From Blastomussa wellsi (lineage: Eukaryota; Cnidaria; Anthozoa; Scleractinia; Plerogyridae): a DNA stretch of 64,000 nucleotides. Where the stretch lies: assembly GCA_947652115.1 (NCBI GenBank), contig OX393561.1, forward strand, positions 42,052,426-42,116,425, given 5' to 3'. The notes beneath the pieces were generated by a model, which saw only the letters and a program-made list of their open reading frames with translations, had not been told where the DNA came from and ran no database searches. This document shows, piece after piece, positions 26,001 to 33,599 of this stretch; position 1 is the first letter of the stretch, and the number at the start of each line of letters is the position of its first letter. A program made the translations under genes and the position numbers.

Positions 26001-27656
26001 ATGCCAAAAGGAGCAACGTCAAGATATTTTGAATTATTTTTTGCGGCGAACCAAATTACCCTTAAAATGTAGGAAACCTAAAACTAATAGTTAACTAAGG
26101 AAGAAACACAGCAAAGAGGTGATACTTAACCCAAAAGGAACAAGGATGGTTAGGATGGAAAAGATTGAGACGGATTACAAATGACCACTTTAAAAAATTT
26201 GAAAAAAATTTTCAAAAGGCACAAACCGTGACGTGGCTCCGGCTATAGGAATCGAAGAGCTAAGGTTCTATCCTTGTGTTTCTCACTAGGACACAGATGG
26301 GCCGCTCACTGTACGAACTCCATTTGGAATTATTTGAAGACATCGATTCTGAGGTAGGAAGGAATATTGTCGTTCTCGCTGTATGTCTATTGATTAGAGT
26401 TTGCTTATAGCGTTTGTTTTACCATTGTAGCGTAGCGTGGTGCTGGTCAAAGGCGCTGAGGTACAAATTTTGCTCAAGAAGAGGAACCACGCGGTGTGGA
26501 CGCGCCTATTGAAGAATAAAGAGAAGGTAAGGAAATGCATACCGTAAAAATATCGGTTCTATAGTTTAGGAGTATGCCCAAAATATGCGATATTCAACGT
26601 GTTTGTGTTGTCCTTTTGGAAGGTTGTTAATTGAAACAGTGAATTCCTTTAGCCCTGTTATTATGATTTATGACATTCCACAATCATTACCTTTTAAAGT
26701 CATACTGCGATGAAAAAATGTTGTTCTTGTTCTCTTTCAATTCCGATTTTATATTTGGCAAGAATGCACCATGCCAATTATTGCACCTCAATTTTCAAAA
26801 TTAGTCCGTTGTTTTGAACGACAATTTCTTGTTTAAACTGTGCTCCATTACCGGTACCAGAGTTGGCTTCAGTTGAGTTGCATTGAGAAAGCTGGATCGA
26901 GAGAGAAAATGACGTTATCGACTCACCAGTTTAAGTTTTTACTGTGTGAACCAGCATATTTGGTATGCAAAACAGCAACTTGCTTCTAAAAGCTCGTGCT
27001 GCATATTAATCAACAGGGTTCACACATTGCAAAAATAAACCAGGAACCTACGTGTAGCCCACGTGTAGCCCTCGCGTGTGGGTACGGCTACACGTGGGCT
27101 AATAGACCAGTGAGTCAATGACGTCATTTTTCTCTCTCGATCCAGCTCTCTCAATGCTACTCGACTGAAGCCGACTCTGGTAATGGCGGATAGTTTAAAC
27201 AAGAAATCGTCGCTTAAAAAAACGGACTTATTTTGAAAATCGAGGCGCAATAATTGGCGTGGTGCATTATTGCCAAATATAAAATCGGGATCAAAAGAGA
27301 ACAAAAACAACATTTTTTCATGGCAGTAGCACTTTAAATGGGGTATAGTTTTGTAAGCGATCTTTGGGTCCATAGTTGCTGTTTTGCAAAAATGTGTACG
27401 GGTTTTTTTTGCGTCTCAGTTGCCGTACGTCTCAATTGATTTTGATCGCTGGGAGGTGTGGTCGTCATCCGAGGAAGACGAAGGCGACGACAATGCGAAC
27501 GCGGAAGCAGCACCAACAATCCCGAACAGTTCCCGACGGGATTCTGAAGATAGAGGAAAGAGCAAGCAAGTGTTATTGCCAGAAATGCTTGTTAGTGATT
27601 CCGAATCTGACGATGAAAGCATGGCATCTGACGCCGATTGTTTTGAATTCCGTTAA
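68..27656 (+). CDS. TDRD12: TDRD12/Yb-like Tudor helicase with ARM repeats and CS domain (5' part outside the window)
   Basis: Exons read from splice sites: 68-208, 1334-1389, 2466-2562, 2935-3167, 3563-3620, 5660-5749, 7959-8021, 8782-8843, 9144-9273, 10298-10383, 10780-10902, 11328-11438, 12398-12573, 13070-13140, 13783-13926, 14985-15032, 15635-15685, 18899-18960, 20058-20186, 20312-20372, 21656-21720, 22060-22135, 22354-22406, 22819-22944, 23158-23233, 24219-24319, 24544-24981, 25417-25530, 26290-26353, 26431-26526, 27420-27656. Phases match at every junction and no in-frame stop occurs before TAA at 27656; the visible part is 1145 residues. Domain order is end of DEAD-box helicase core, CCCH finger, two extended Tudor domains, ARM repeats, disordered linker, CS domain. 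Helicase, zinc finger, Tudor and CS together are the signature of TDRD12 and the fly Yb group, which act in piRNA biogenesis in germ granules (known for the family). The ARM block is not part of vertebrate TDRD12 as I know it. The orthology call rests mostly on the zinc finger and overall order. Confidence 0.75.
209..214 (+). other. GC-AG intron donor
   Basis: The helicase-end exon stops at CAG (206-208) and the intron begins GCAAGT. The next exon (1334) joins in phase 0 behind a normal CAG acceptor. All other plus-strand introns of this gene that I read begin with GT. Confidence 0.6.
317..339 (+). repeat. Poly-C run
   Basis: About 23 consecutive C residues. Other homopolymer G or C runs lie near 10947-10966, 24006-24016, 32299-32306, 32853-32868 and 50239-50254. 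All are intronic or intergenic. Confidence 0.8.
800..972 (+). mobile_element. Penelope-like element 3' end, copy 1, with decayed ribozyme-like motif
   Basis: Shares a long block (CCAATTGACATTATCAACCC through TTTAGAAACTTACCCCCTCT) with the copies at 7.5-7.9 kb, 16.9-17.1 kb and, in part, 42.4 kb. The hammerhead-like core is present at 818-860, but GAAA has become AAAA and the outer half of stem I does not pair, so it should be inactive. The link to Penelope-like elements comes from the 42.4 kb copy, where the same 3' sequence follows a GIY-YIG endonuclease coding region. Confidence 0.6.
1672..1890. mobile_element. Fold-back (MITE-like) element
   Basis: Arms of about 85 bp are inverted around a 40-bp loop. 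The left arm contains AACATGTTTACATCCTGG, TTGCTACCCAATTCAGATCA and GATGATTCATTTAGGAGG; the right arm holds their near-complements (for example CCTCCCAAATGAATCATCA and TAATGTAAACATGTTAGC). No coding capacity. It lies in the intron before the zinc-finger exon 2466-2562. Confidence 0.6.
2009..2290 (-). repeat. Interspersed fold-back family F1, copy 1
   Basis: Matches the copies at 17219-17512 (opposite orientation) and 53447-53730. The unit has a palindromic part, with GATCAAACACTCGAGACAG-type arms on both sides of a short core, plus a one-sided tail of about 130 bp containing the motif AAATCTATGCTAATTAAGATC in the copies at 17.4 and 53.7 kb (reverse complement here). No ORF. Confidence 0.75.
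2588..2692 (+). pseudogene. Decayed tandem duplicate of the zinc-finger exon
   Basis: Starts with the same CATTCAG acceptor context as the real exon at 2466 and repeats AACAGAGGAACAAGAAATTG, then AATTCCTACATC and GGCATTGTTAAG. An internal segment of about 40 bases is missing, and the donor after AAG reads ATAAGC instead of GTAAGC. It lies directly downstream of the intact exon, so it is a local duplication that lost function. Confidence 0.75.
2935..9273 (+). CDS. TDRD12: TDRD12-like gene, first extended Tudor domain
   Basis: Six exons (2935-3167, 3563-3620, 5660-5749, 7959-8021, 8782-8843, 9144-9273), residues 99-310. The opening segment VLILNVIDATCYWVRI and the following long helix with VGDLCAVKLE form the N-terminal half of an SN-like/Tudor fold; the Tudor barrel itself carries VKVCGV and YVDRGVTESVRVDRLFQLP. 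The usual YxDFG core is here YVDRG, so the aromatic cage that binds dimethyl-arginine looks incomplete, and this copy may be structural. The next part (VEVFLCGVQPL, FVAHLIEGKEMEGKVVL) is the second SN-like half typical of extended Tudor domains. Fold assignment is by pattern only. Confidence 0.7.
4340..4900. repeat. Complex tandem repeat, about 140-170 bp units
   Basis: AAGAACCATGAAGACTT recurs at roughly 4358, 4511, 4604, 4663, 4765 and 4829, and the flanking TTAAATTCGCAGAACGATTC and GCAAAACAAACGATGTTATG recur with it. The last two units are almost identical over about 170 bp. It sits in the intron between Tudor exons 3563-3620 and 5660-5749. Confidence 0.75.
6076..7250. mobile_element. Possible 1.2-kb terminal-inverted-repeat element
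   Basis: The left end reads GGGCTGAAAACAACGGCCGG and the right end, reverse complemented, reads GGGCTGAAAATAATTTCC followed further in by a GACCGGCCA motif. Both subterminal regions are rich in CCGGTCA motifs in opposite orientation. The interior is AT-rich without a recognisable gene, suggesting a non-autonomous element. Ends are approximate. Confidence 0.45.
7541..7588 (-). ncRNA. Hammerhead-ribozyme-like motif (minus copy)
   Basis: Mirror image of the motif at 7723-7770 in the other arm of the palindrome, with the same core, stem II, GAAA and GTC triplet when read on the minus strand. The same reservation about the C at core position 4 applies. Confidence 0.48.
7723..7770 (+). ncRNA. Hammerhead-ribozyme-like motif (plus copy)
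   Basis: Order of elements: stem I 5' strand GATTCGCT, core CCGACGA, stem II GGGC-TAAC-GCTC, GAAA, a minimal stem III ACGT, cleavage triplet GTC at 7756-7758, then stem I 3' strand AGC and GAATC with a TCTT bulge. Penelope-like elements are known to carry type I hammerheads with very short stem III. Doubts: position 4 of the core is C instead of the invariant U, one extra A follows the core, and GACG/CGTC could form a competing simple hairpin. Confidence 0.5.
10298..15685 (+). CDS. TDRD12: TDRD12-like gene, second extended Tudor domain (canonical)
   Basis: Exons 10298-10383, 10780-10902, 11328-11438, 12398-12573, 13070-13140, 13783-13926, 14985-15032 and 15635-15685 (residues 311-580). The segment FHSVYVSAVENPELFFIQL leads a classic Tudor core: FCVAKFSEDDLWYRARVLG, then VFYVDFGDREWVTADKI, then LQLPLQAIECCLVNV. 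The Trp-Tyr after the turn and the Phe-Tyr-Val-Asp-Phe-Gly strand fit a complete aromatic cage, so this domain is the likely binder of symmetrically dimethylated arginines on PIWI proteins or other partners. The segment DAFWDMVNDQLLFAKV and the next exon complete the SN-like half. The last two small exons are a linker into the ARM region. Confidence 0.85.
11505..11745 (-). mobile_element. tRNA-derived SINE, family C
   Basis: On the minus strand the element opens with a tRNA-like head, GGTAGCGAGGGTGGCATAG, and a B-box-like GGGTTCGATTCCGGCCC, followed by a body containing TTGTTGGTTCTCTCCTCGCT. It lies in the intron between exons 11328-11438 and 12398-12573. It is not a functional tRNA gene because the cloverleaf arms do not pair properly. 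Confidence 0.6.
12147..12177 (+). repeat. (AAAC)n microsatellite
   Basis: About seven perfect AAAC units within the intron before exon 12398-12573. Confidence 0.9.
12773..13018. mobile_element. Fold-back (MITE-like) element
   Basis: The left end contains TTCAGTGATACACGATCC and TTTGAATC; the right end, reverse complemented, contains TTCAGTGATACGCGACCC. Inner arms (AATAGGCTTTCGTCAATCAA and its near-complement TTGATTGACGGAAGCCTAT) pair further. No coding capacity. Confidence 0.65.
13280..13735 (-). mobile_element. SINE family B fragment with adjoining microsatellites
   Basis: Contains the family-B body motifs (GGAATGCTGGTCC, GAGAGTAAAGTGCCTTGC, AAGAACACAACCC) also seen at 47.7 and 62.1 kb. The tRNA-like head region (CGAACCCGATCCG) is duplicated. 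A (TGTC)n run lies at 13541-13566, and an imperfect (CGTT/CGCT)n run at 13670-13725 abuts it. Confidence 0.6.
14275..14523. mobile_element. MITE-like element with 25-bp inverted ends
   Basis: The left end TGCAATCCACCGTAAGTAC followed by AAAGATGGCG is matched by the right end read in reverse complement, TGCAGCTCAATCCACCGTAG followed by AAAGATGGCG. The interior is about 200 bp without a gene. Confidence 0.65.
15395..15600 (-). mobile_element. SINE family B, partial copy
   Basis: Shares with the copies at 47.7 and 62.0 kb the blocks TTTGTAGCATTAAGCAGC, GGAATATTTCTACTCC, GGATGCTAGTCCATC, CAGCATTATTTC and AGGCACTGTGAGAG. The tRNA-derived head is missing here. Confidence 0.65.
16146..16356. mobile_element. 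MITE-like element with inverted ends
   Basis: The left arm GGCCGGTTTTCACTAGCGCA then TAAGCGTAACGACATAAGCA is mirrored at the right end by TGCTTATGTCGTTATGCTTA and TAGTGAAAACCAGCC. A shorter relative with the same TTTTCACT/AGTGAAAACCAG ends lies at about 25570-25645. Confidence 0.7.
16914..17068 (+). mobile_element. Penelope-like element 3' end, copy 3
   Basis: Repeats the family 3' sequence from CTCCGACGAA to TTTAGAAACTTACCCCCTCT. The GAAAC-GTC half of the ribozyme-like motif is intact. Stem II is altered (ATTGCTAGCGCTC) and the 5' strand of stem I is lost, so activity is unlikely. Confidence 0.65.
17219..17512 (+). repeat. Interspersed fold-back family F1, copy 2
   Basis: Near-identical to the copy at 2009-2290 in opposite orientation, including the GCGCAGCGGAGTATTTTTAA core. 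Its tail end (TTAATGAGTTTGAGAA) directly abuts the GPCR relic and supplies the last residues and stop of that reading frame. Confidence 0.8.
17513..18093 (-). pseudogene. Rhodopsin-like GPCR relic, frameshifted and truncated
   Basis: Read on the minus strand, the start region (MSQINLKP...) enters transmembrane helix 1. The frame then shifts near 17965-17975 into a segment with NWLIVSLAVSDIFTGGVLLP (TM2) and ALTYDRYVVMMKPLHYP (TM3 end with DRY). A second shift near 17693 leads into TM4-TM5 (VVVSYIFITFAYVRIFKQVR). TM6 and TM7 are missing because fold-back copy F1 begins at 17512. Two frameshifts and truncation make it a pseudogene. It is a different subfamily from the two intact receptors at 29-35 kb. 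It lies in the intron between exons 15635-15685 and 18899-18960. Confidence 0.82.
18899..24319 (+). CDS. TDRD12: TDRD12-like gene, armadillo-repeat block
   Basis: Nine exons (18899-18960, 20058-20186, 20312-20372, 21656-21720, 22060-22135, 22354-22406, 22819-22944, 23158-23233, 24219-24319), residues 581-830. They encode at least five repeats of about 42 residues. Recurrent motifs are IRDCGGIQGLCRLL, VRNQGGLQTMCYLL, ARNRGGIKALCELL, VQECGGLKTLCELV and IRQYGGIENIYKKL, each followed by a helix such as ESIAWALKNLA, ERVAWAIGALG, ERTTWALGMLA or QSALTLKTLA. This is the armadillo pattern, with GGI/GGL starting helix 2 and W-A-L in helix 3. Exon borders tend to fall inside each repeat, which suggests growth by exon duplication. 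ARM solenoids are protein-binding platforms; the partner is unknown. Confidence 0.82.
18973..19738 (+). repeat. Polypurine (GGGAGGGA-type) tract
   Basis: About 760 bp almost wholly of A and G on the plus strand, built from degenerate GGAGGGAG and AAGGAAGG units with punctuating GTGAG or CAAG. It begins about a dozen bases after the donor of exon 18899-18960. Long open frames on the minus strand here are low-complexity Ser/Pro/Leu translations and not genes. Confidence 0.9.
23668..24128 (+). repeat. Pyrimidine-rich minisatellite-like tract
   Basis: About 460 bp of C and T with recurring TTACCCCCTCTAGCTCCCCT-type units of roughly 20-24 bp. It lies in the intron between exons 23158-23233 and 24219-24319, ending about 90 bp before the acceptor. 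It is broadly complementary in base composition to the purine tract at 18973-19738. Confidence 0.85.
24544..27656 (+). CDS. TDRD12: TDRD12-like gene, disordered linker and C-terminal CS (p23-like) domain
   Basis: Exon 24544-24981 starts with the last ARM-like helix (CWDLLQRLLG) and then runs through about 120 residues rich in Ser, Thr, Pro and Ala with acidic patches, probably disordered. Exons 25417-25530, 26290-26353, 26431-26526 and 27420-27656 form the CS domain: VWSQTKELVRVCVKL, then LYELHLELFEDI, then VQILLKK with VWTRLLK, then SIDFDRWEVW. The final DFDxW motif followed by an acidic Ser/Asp/Glu tail to the stop closely resembles co-chaperone p23, whose CS domain contacts HSP90. TDRD12 and fly SoYb also end with CS domains. 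The stop is TAA at 27654-27656. An AATAAA at 28373-28378 is a possible distal polyadenylation signal. Confidence 0.82.
26697..27342. mobile_element. Long fold-back element filling the last intron of the Tudor gene
   Basis: Left end AAAGTCATACTGCGATGAAA and right end (reverse complement) AAAGTGCTACTGCCATGAAA are followed by matching arms (ATGTTGTT, TTGTTCTCTTT, TTTTATATTTGGCAA, TTGTTTAAAC, AGAGTTGGCTTCAGT and so on). Arms are about 220 bp each around a 200-bp centre. It occupies most of the intron 26527-27419. Confidence 0.75.
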
Positions 27657-28629
27657 CAGGGTGAATCGTCATTTTGGAACGTGTATATATGCGTCTAAGA
27701 AATTACCTACAGAAAGTCCGGCGGTCGCGCTATCAATGGCTTAGTAAATGGAGAAGAAACGCGATGTTAAACGCACTCCGTTTGACAAAGCGAATGCGAA
27801 CTTGAGAGTTGGTTTGGGAGAGGCCGGACGTTTTTTTACAACGTACCTTACTGTTGCTTCACTATTTTCGCGGGACTTGATTTTCACGTTTTTTTCGATT
27901 GCAAAGTTATAATTATGAAAGTAAAAAAGAAGGTCAAGTTAAAATCTATGATAAAAACTTTCCCTCACATTTGCATCGCGCTTTGTAAACACGAGGTGAT
28001 ATTTTTCTATTTATTTTACCAGTATCTCGAAAGTAAATTATAAAATATGACGCAAACCTACTTGGCAGTAAATCGGGACGAAGAACGTTACAAAATCACA
28101 CCTTTTATAGGCTTTAATCAAATATTTTCTGTGTACTTGTGAGGGATTATCCCTCATTTCTTATACTGTTTGTCGTTCTCTTAGGTTTTCAGATTTTATC
28201 TACACGAGGCTCTATTCCATAAGTCTCTATCGTTAGTACATATTTTGAAGAAAGTTGACAATTACAGTGCACAAATGAAACCAAATGAAAAATATGTTTT
28301 GTTAATAAGATAGCATTATTCTTCTTACGTAATTTTATATATTGATTTTACAATATCCGTAGAGAAATAAGTAATAAAATTTAGTTATTATAACCACTTT
28401 GGATTACGTTTTAAAGGGAGTACAAGGAAACAGAAAAAAATCCACCGTCTTCAACACGTTAGGGTTTATATTAAATTCCCACAATAGTGTATTCGGTACC
28501 GCACGTGTCGATGCCATTTTAGGGACGCTTTCATCGAAATTTATACGAATAGAAGAAGAAATGTTGCAGGTTATCACTCGGTATCGAACCCGGAACCTCT
28601 AGCATGTTAACACCCCTCTTTGACCACAT

Positions 28630-28925
28630 GCACTACCACGGTGTCCTAATGGTTAGTGCGCTGGACTCCGGATCGGACAGACCGGGTTCAAGCCCTTGCC
28701 GGGGCAGTGTGCTCTCTTCTTGGGCAAGACACTTCACACTCACAGTGCCTCTCTTCACCCACTGTGCCTCTCTTCACCCACTGCTGTGGGTAACCTTGAG
28801 ATACACTAGCATCTCATCCAGGGGGGAGACGAAATACTCTGTCTCTTCATGCTACAGAAACCGGGATAAGCTCCGGCCTGATGGCCTACAAGGCTCGTAT
28901 GCAGACTTTAACCTACCTTACCCTT
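28630..28925 (+). mobile_element. tRNA-derived SINE, family B, full-length-looking copy
   Basis: Has a tRNA-like head with an A-box region (CTAATGGTTAGTGCG) and B-box (GGTTCAAGCCC). The body contains GGGCAAGACACTTCAC, an internal duplicate of GTGCCTCTCTTCACCCACT, and GGGATAAGCTCCGGCC. It is the sense version of the copies at 47.6-47.9 and 61.9-62.2 kb. Confidence 0.75.
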
Positions 28926-28982
28926 AATCATAGCATTGCCTCACCAACAAATTAAAAGCGAACCACAAGCAAACCGTAGTAC

Positions 28983-29127
28983 CTTTTACATGCCGCGTGG
29001 GGTTTGGGCACGAAGGTATATTTCCTCCACCTTTCAACAGAAAAAGGCGACTGCTCTGGAAAGACATGGTTAACCATTAGTCAACGTATACCAACATTGT
29101 CTACTCCCCGCGCGGCATGTAAAAAGT
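28983..29127. mobile_element. Short MITE-like element
   Basis: Left end CCTTTTACATGCCGCGTGGG; right end, reverse complemented, CTTTTTACATGCCGCGCGGG. The interior is 100 bp without a gene. Confidence 0.6.
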
Positions 29128-29304
29128 CTATTAAGCGTATGGTGACTGCGTCTGATGAATCGTTTAACGAAATCAATTGCAATCATTGTTTTCACCTCAG
29201 TAGACCATTCCTGAAATGGAAAGCTTGGTTACTTATAATGTCATTGACCGTTACAAATGGCATCGACAGATTACGAAAGGGAAACCAGCCTCTGCATCTA
29301 GCAT

Positions 29305-30282
29305 TTACTGGCATTTCAGAAGTTTGGTTATGCCGTTCCTAACATGGGCATTTCCTCTATAATACAACACAGGATTTATGCCAGAGCAAAGAGTTGCGAT
29401 CGGAAAGAACAAAGGCTCCACAAAGATATCTACTTTCACTTGAAGGATCTGTGATAAACCCACTAAAATCGCCACGGGAATGATTACCAAACCGAGCAAA
29501 CTTACAACGTGGCGAGTTGTCGCTGCTAGCTGCCGCTCGACTGCATTATTAGCAACAACAGGGTTTACCCGAGCGCTTTCTTCCATTACATGAGCCACCG
29601 CAATGTTGTGCTCTCGAAGGGTCACAAGAGTTAATATGTGGACAACTATAACCAGACTTGAGAAAAGGATAATGAAACACGCTTCAAAATATTCGAGCGT
29701 TTTCAGAGGAAACACGTTGACTTGCCGTAAGACGACCATAGAAATTGATGTCAGCCATACGCCGCAGCAAGCGAGAATCGCTTGCCGTATCGTGACTGTC
29801 GAGTTGTACCACATTGGTTTGGCGACGGCCAAGAAACGATCCGCGCTCATCACGCCAAGATTGCCCAGCGTAGAAAACAAGCATAAAAAGAAAGATGACA
29901 CCATAAGGTTTGAATCCCAGTCGCTCCGATTTGCACACGCCATGCCATTTAGCAACTCGGTAACCCTAAATCGAACGTACACGGGCGTGACAAGCCCTCC
30001 CCACACCACATCAGTCAGGGTCAAACTACACAGCAAAAGAAACCCTGGCCTGATTCGAAGTCCACCCCTGAGAATGGCATTCAGGACTAACCCGTTTGAC
30101 AGGAAACACCACAGACCTAACAGAATTGTGAGCGGCGTGAGAATAAAGTTGGAGTAATAAAATAAGTTAAACTGGAACGTTTGTGAAATTCCTGAGAAAA
30201 AACACGATCGCCGTTCTTGCTCCATTGCTAGGTCGTCTGGCGAAACACCCAGTGTGTCATTTGTAGTCGAGTTCGCCGTCAT
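29305..30282 (-). CDS. Rhodopsin-like (class A) orphan GPCR 1
   Basis: Single coding exon of 325 residues. I place the start at ATG 30282, not at an upstream ATG, because a good acceptor (GTCTCTTTTACAG) ends 7 bases before it, implying a 5'-untranslated intron. The N-terminus has likely N-glycosylation sites (NST, NDT). Seven hydrophobic segments follow, with N63 (TM1), LTLTD with D91 (TM2), ADRF at 147-150 where DRY is usual, and NPVLYY near residue 303 (NPxxY, TM7). A CWxP motif in TM6 is not visible. The paralogue at 33600-34589 aligns without gaps through TM1-TM3 and shares the C-terminus KLLKCQ. Ligand unknown; this looks like a lineage-specific expanded family. Confidence 0.9.
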   Translation of the reverse strand: MTANSTTNDTLGVSPDDLAMEQERRSCFFSGISQTFQFNLFYYSNFILTPLTILLGLWCFLSNGLVLNAILRGGLRIRPGFLLLCSLTLTDVVWGGLVTPVYVRFRVTELLNGMACANRSDWDSNLMVSSFFLCLFSTLGNLGVMSADRFLAVAKPMWYNSTVTIRQAILACCGVWLTSISMVVLRQVNVFPLKTLEYFEACFIILFSSLVIVVHILTLVTLREHNIAVAHVMEESARVNPVVANNAVERQLAATTRHVVSLLGLVIIPVAILVGLSQILQVKVDIFVEPLFFPIATLCSGINPVLYYRGNAHVRNGITKLLKCQ

Positions 30283-33200
30283 GTTCACACTGTAAAAGAG
30301 ACAAAAAAGGTTTGTTACATAATTTTGTGGCGTGGTGGTTTGTGGTTGTAGCTCTGGATCGAGCGGTCCTGGTTCGAGCCTTTGCTGGTGCTGTGGAAAG
30401 ACCTTCCATAAGATTGACCGGGACCAGGTTAGACATTTCATGATATTTTATATGACGTACCAATGGCCAGAACAGCAGATCATAACATGCGGTTGTCGGT
30501 TGGTTCCGGTTAGCTCCAACCCAGTTTGCTTGGGGTTAGTTCCATCCCAGTTTACTTGCAGTTAGTCCCCTTACCGGTTAGTTCCACTCCCGTTTGCTTG
30601 CGGTTAGCTTTGGGCAGCAAAAGAAACCCTGGCCTGATTCGAAGTCCACCCCTTGGTTTGGGCAGTTGGTGTGGTGGTTAGTATTCTATTCTGCAACGCA
30701 ACAATCATCGCATCGCATTAGGATTGGGGAGAAAATTCGGCGACGCTACAAGAGTCGCGGTGAAAAATACATGGTTGGGTGGGTGGGTAAGGTTATACCA
30801 GGGTAAATAAAAGTATGAGAAAAGTCTTTATGTTTTCGAACCTTACCTTAAAGTATGATCACAAGACAACAACTGGAAAGTCTTTCACAACAGCACGATC
30901 TCCCCGCTGGATATCTCCACGCGTATGGCCCAGTTGAAGCTAAACGAATATCTGTGAATTTGTCAATTTCGTGGCGGCGCAAAGCAAATATGTACCATGT
31001 TTAATTCGGCGGTTTGTTTTGAAGATAATGTCATGTTATGGATGTATTTTTTTCTTTGAATCTGACGCTTTTACATAATCCTGAACAGAAGCAACTTGAA
31101 ATAAATTCCCGCGAGTCTTTCGAGATCTGATAAAACATTAACCAGCGAAAACGGCGCGCATGAAACTTATTTTGTTTAATACGTTCAAAGTATCAACACA
31201 TGGAGTTCAGTGTATCATGGATCGGAAAGTCAGTTTGTAAAATCACAGAGCTACTTTCAGTGCACCGAAATTCAGAACATTCTGTTATTAATCCCTGACA
31301 AAAAAATTAAACGGAAAGAAATTAAACGCCTTTTTAAGAAACGTTTCTTTGTGTGCGTAATCAGTCCAATCAAAAGTTTAATAAACCGATTGAAGAGACT
31401 TGCTACGGAATGCCTCGGCATGAGAAAACTGAATTAATTCTTTGAGCACAGGATAGTGCTTAATCTGTTGCTGTTTGTGAACTTATTTTAGCTACTAACT
31501 CGCCGTGAAAATCATTCGATTTTCACTATACGTGCGACTCAGTCATAGCTTTCGATCCTCTCGTTATTACAAGGATTGCTTTATGAGTAGCCTTGAAATT
31601 GACTCTTTTATCATGAAAATCAACGAGCTATTACTTCCCACTCAGAATAATTTGGACAGCCCCACCGATCGAACGGCCGATAAATTGAAGAGGCCCTGTT
31701 AGGGTTAGTGTTGATTAGGGTTATTAGGTAATGGAAACGAATTATTGGCCACTAAATTTAAGGATTACGGATTATTTGCGTCTCATTTTAAAATTAGGGA
31801 TTATTATCGATCATTATCACATTGATTGGTTTTACACAAAATAGGATAAAAGGTTATAAAGTTACGTAAAGATCGTACAGAAAACGACAAATATTTATCT
31901 CTTGTGGCCCCTCCGGTGCTCCAAGTCAAAATTTCGAGCCCGCGACGCCTCGTGGTAGTGGTCGCCAGTCGACTAAGTCTTCTGGGTAATATATTAAATC
32001 TGCCTCGTCCCCAGGCGTCGCTCCCTGGCCGTACTGGGTGCGCTTTGCGTTTTGGGATTGATTTTACGTGGTTCGCGTGGCGTTGTGAGATATTCAAGAT
32101 GGTATACAGCACGTAAGTCAATTCATGTGACACAAAAAAGTACCTTATAGGTACTTAATTTCGCGGGTACTAAATTTCGCGTTTTTCGCGACTGTAAATA
32201 AATCGCCTGCAGTCCCCCAAATTTTGGGCAGCTCTGATTTCTTGGCAGCAAGAGAAATTTGGGCAAGGCAGCTTGGGAGATTTCTTTGGGCAAATGGTCC
32301 CCCCCCCCTCCCCCCGCGGCAAAAAATTCCTGTATGCCTATGTGTGAAATTACATTAATTTGCAGAGCTTTCACATATGTAGTAGAATGTTGTTCCAGCA
32401 AAGAAGGTGTCTTTGAGCATCGTAAGCCAAGTTGGACATTATTCCATGCACTATTCTTGCAACTATCTAGCAACAACGTGGATAGTTGTTTCGACGCGAC
32501 TTGTAGTTGTTTCGAAGCGCAAGAGCTTTCATGATCACTTGTGGGATTGTTGAATTGCCATGAGAACTGTTACTCAGTTTGCGCACCAGCAGCTACATTC
32601 TATGTGTTGGGGTCGAACGGAATCAGTCTAAAGCTAATTGAAGCAGTTGAACGCACTCTCGTTATCTCTGATTACTAAAAGTTTAAATAAATGTCAGTTT
32701 AGAAGATGAACTGCAGCATCCATGGGGAAGATACACGTAAAATAGATACCACTGTTTCCTAGAGGAGTGTGAAAGGGTTACTTTTCTGTCAAAAATGGTC
32801 TCTAAGAAGTTAACAGTCAGGAACTCTTGACGGCGCTTCCCTGTATAAAATATCCCCCCCCCCCCCCACCACATACACACACACTAACCTTACCACACGT
32901 TTGTCGCTCTCTTCTCAATGTATCGTCACAATTTTCTAACATTTCGAAGTTTCTTAGTAACAGCTAAAATGAACATATCTTGAAGTTTCCTGTAAAAGTG
33001 CTAAGTGCATTTGATAAACTTGATTTAAGTCAGTGCCTTGCTTTTCTATTTTTGGCAATTTGAAGCCTTAGATTAGTTGTAAATTCTGTCTACTAATTTA
33101 CATTTCACTAACAAAGCCCTCAAAACCACTATTAGCGTATGAAGGGACATCGAGGGACTCTGGGGGCGTTGGCTGGGGCGACGTATTTCGAAAACTGGAC

Positions 33201-33599
33201 TGGGAATGTCCCTCTCGGAGTTCTTTTGAAGATTTGACATGTGTCACATAAATCGTGTTTTTGTGAGTTTTTAGATTGCAGTTGCCTTAAATGGGCACTG
33301 AAGGACGAACGAAAACAAAACACCCAATCATTTATTTGAATCAGTAATGTGAGATCTATTTGCTTTTTGGGGATTTTAATAAATGTTAAGCTATCTCGTC
33401 AACAGCAATTTTGCAATTACAGTTTGGATTTTTAAGGTTATAGCTTTGTTGGGCTATAGCCCAGCTTTTCAAAAACTAAATTTTATAAATCGGATGGAGC
33501 CTTTCTCCACTTTGTGAGTGGACGTATTAAACTTTCATCGGAAAATGAATAAAACCTGAATCATGACTAAAACTGAATCCCACCAAGCAAAAAGAGCGT
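30283..33599. other. Spacer between the two GPCR genes
   Basis: Should hold the 5'-untranslated exon(s) and promoter of GPCR 1. I see no coding exon. Short poly-C runs near 32299-32306 and 32853-32868, and a tandem CCGGTTAGTTCCA-like repeat around 30500-30605, are the only structures noted. Confidence 0.5.

Larger units (their letters stand above)
27657..29304. other. Spacer between the Tudor gene and GPCR gene 1 (convergent ends)
   Basis: AT-rich 3' flank of the Tudor gene with AATAAA at 28373-28378, then a family-B SINE and a short inverted-repeat element. No coding exon recognised. Confidence 0.6.

Noticed and set aside
28635..28705. tRNA gene candidate
   Set aside because: Same reasoning: the head of a family-B SINE, with copies at 47.9 and 62.2 kb.
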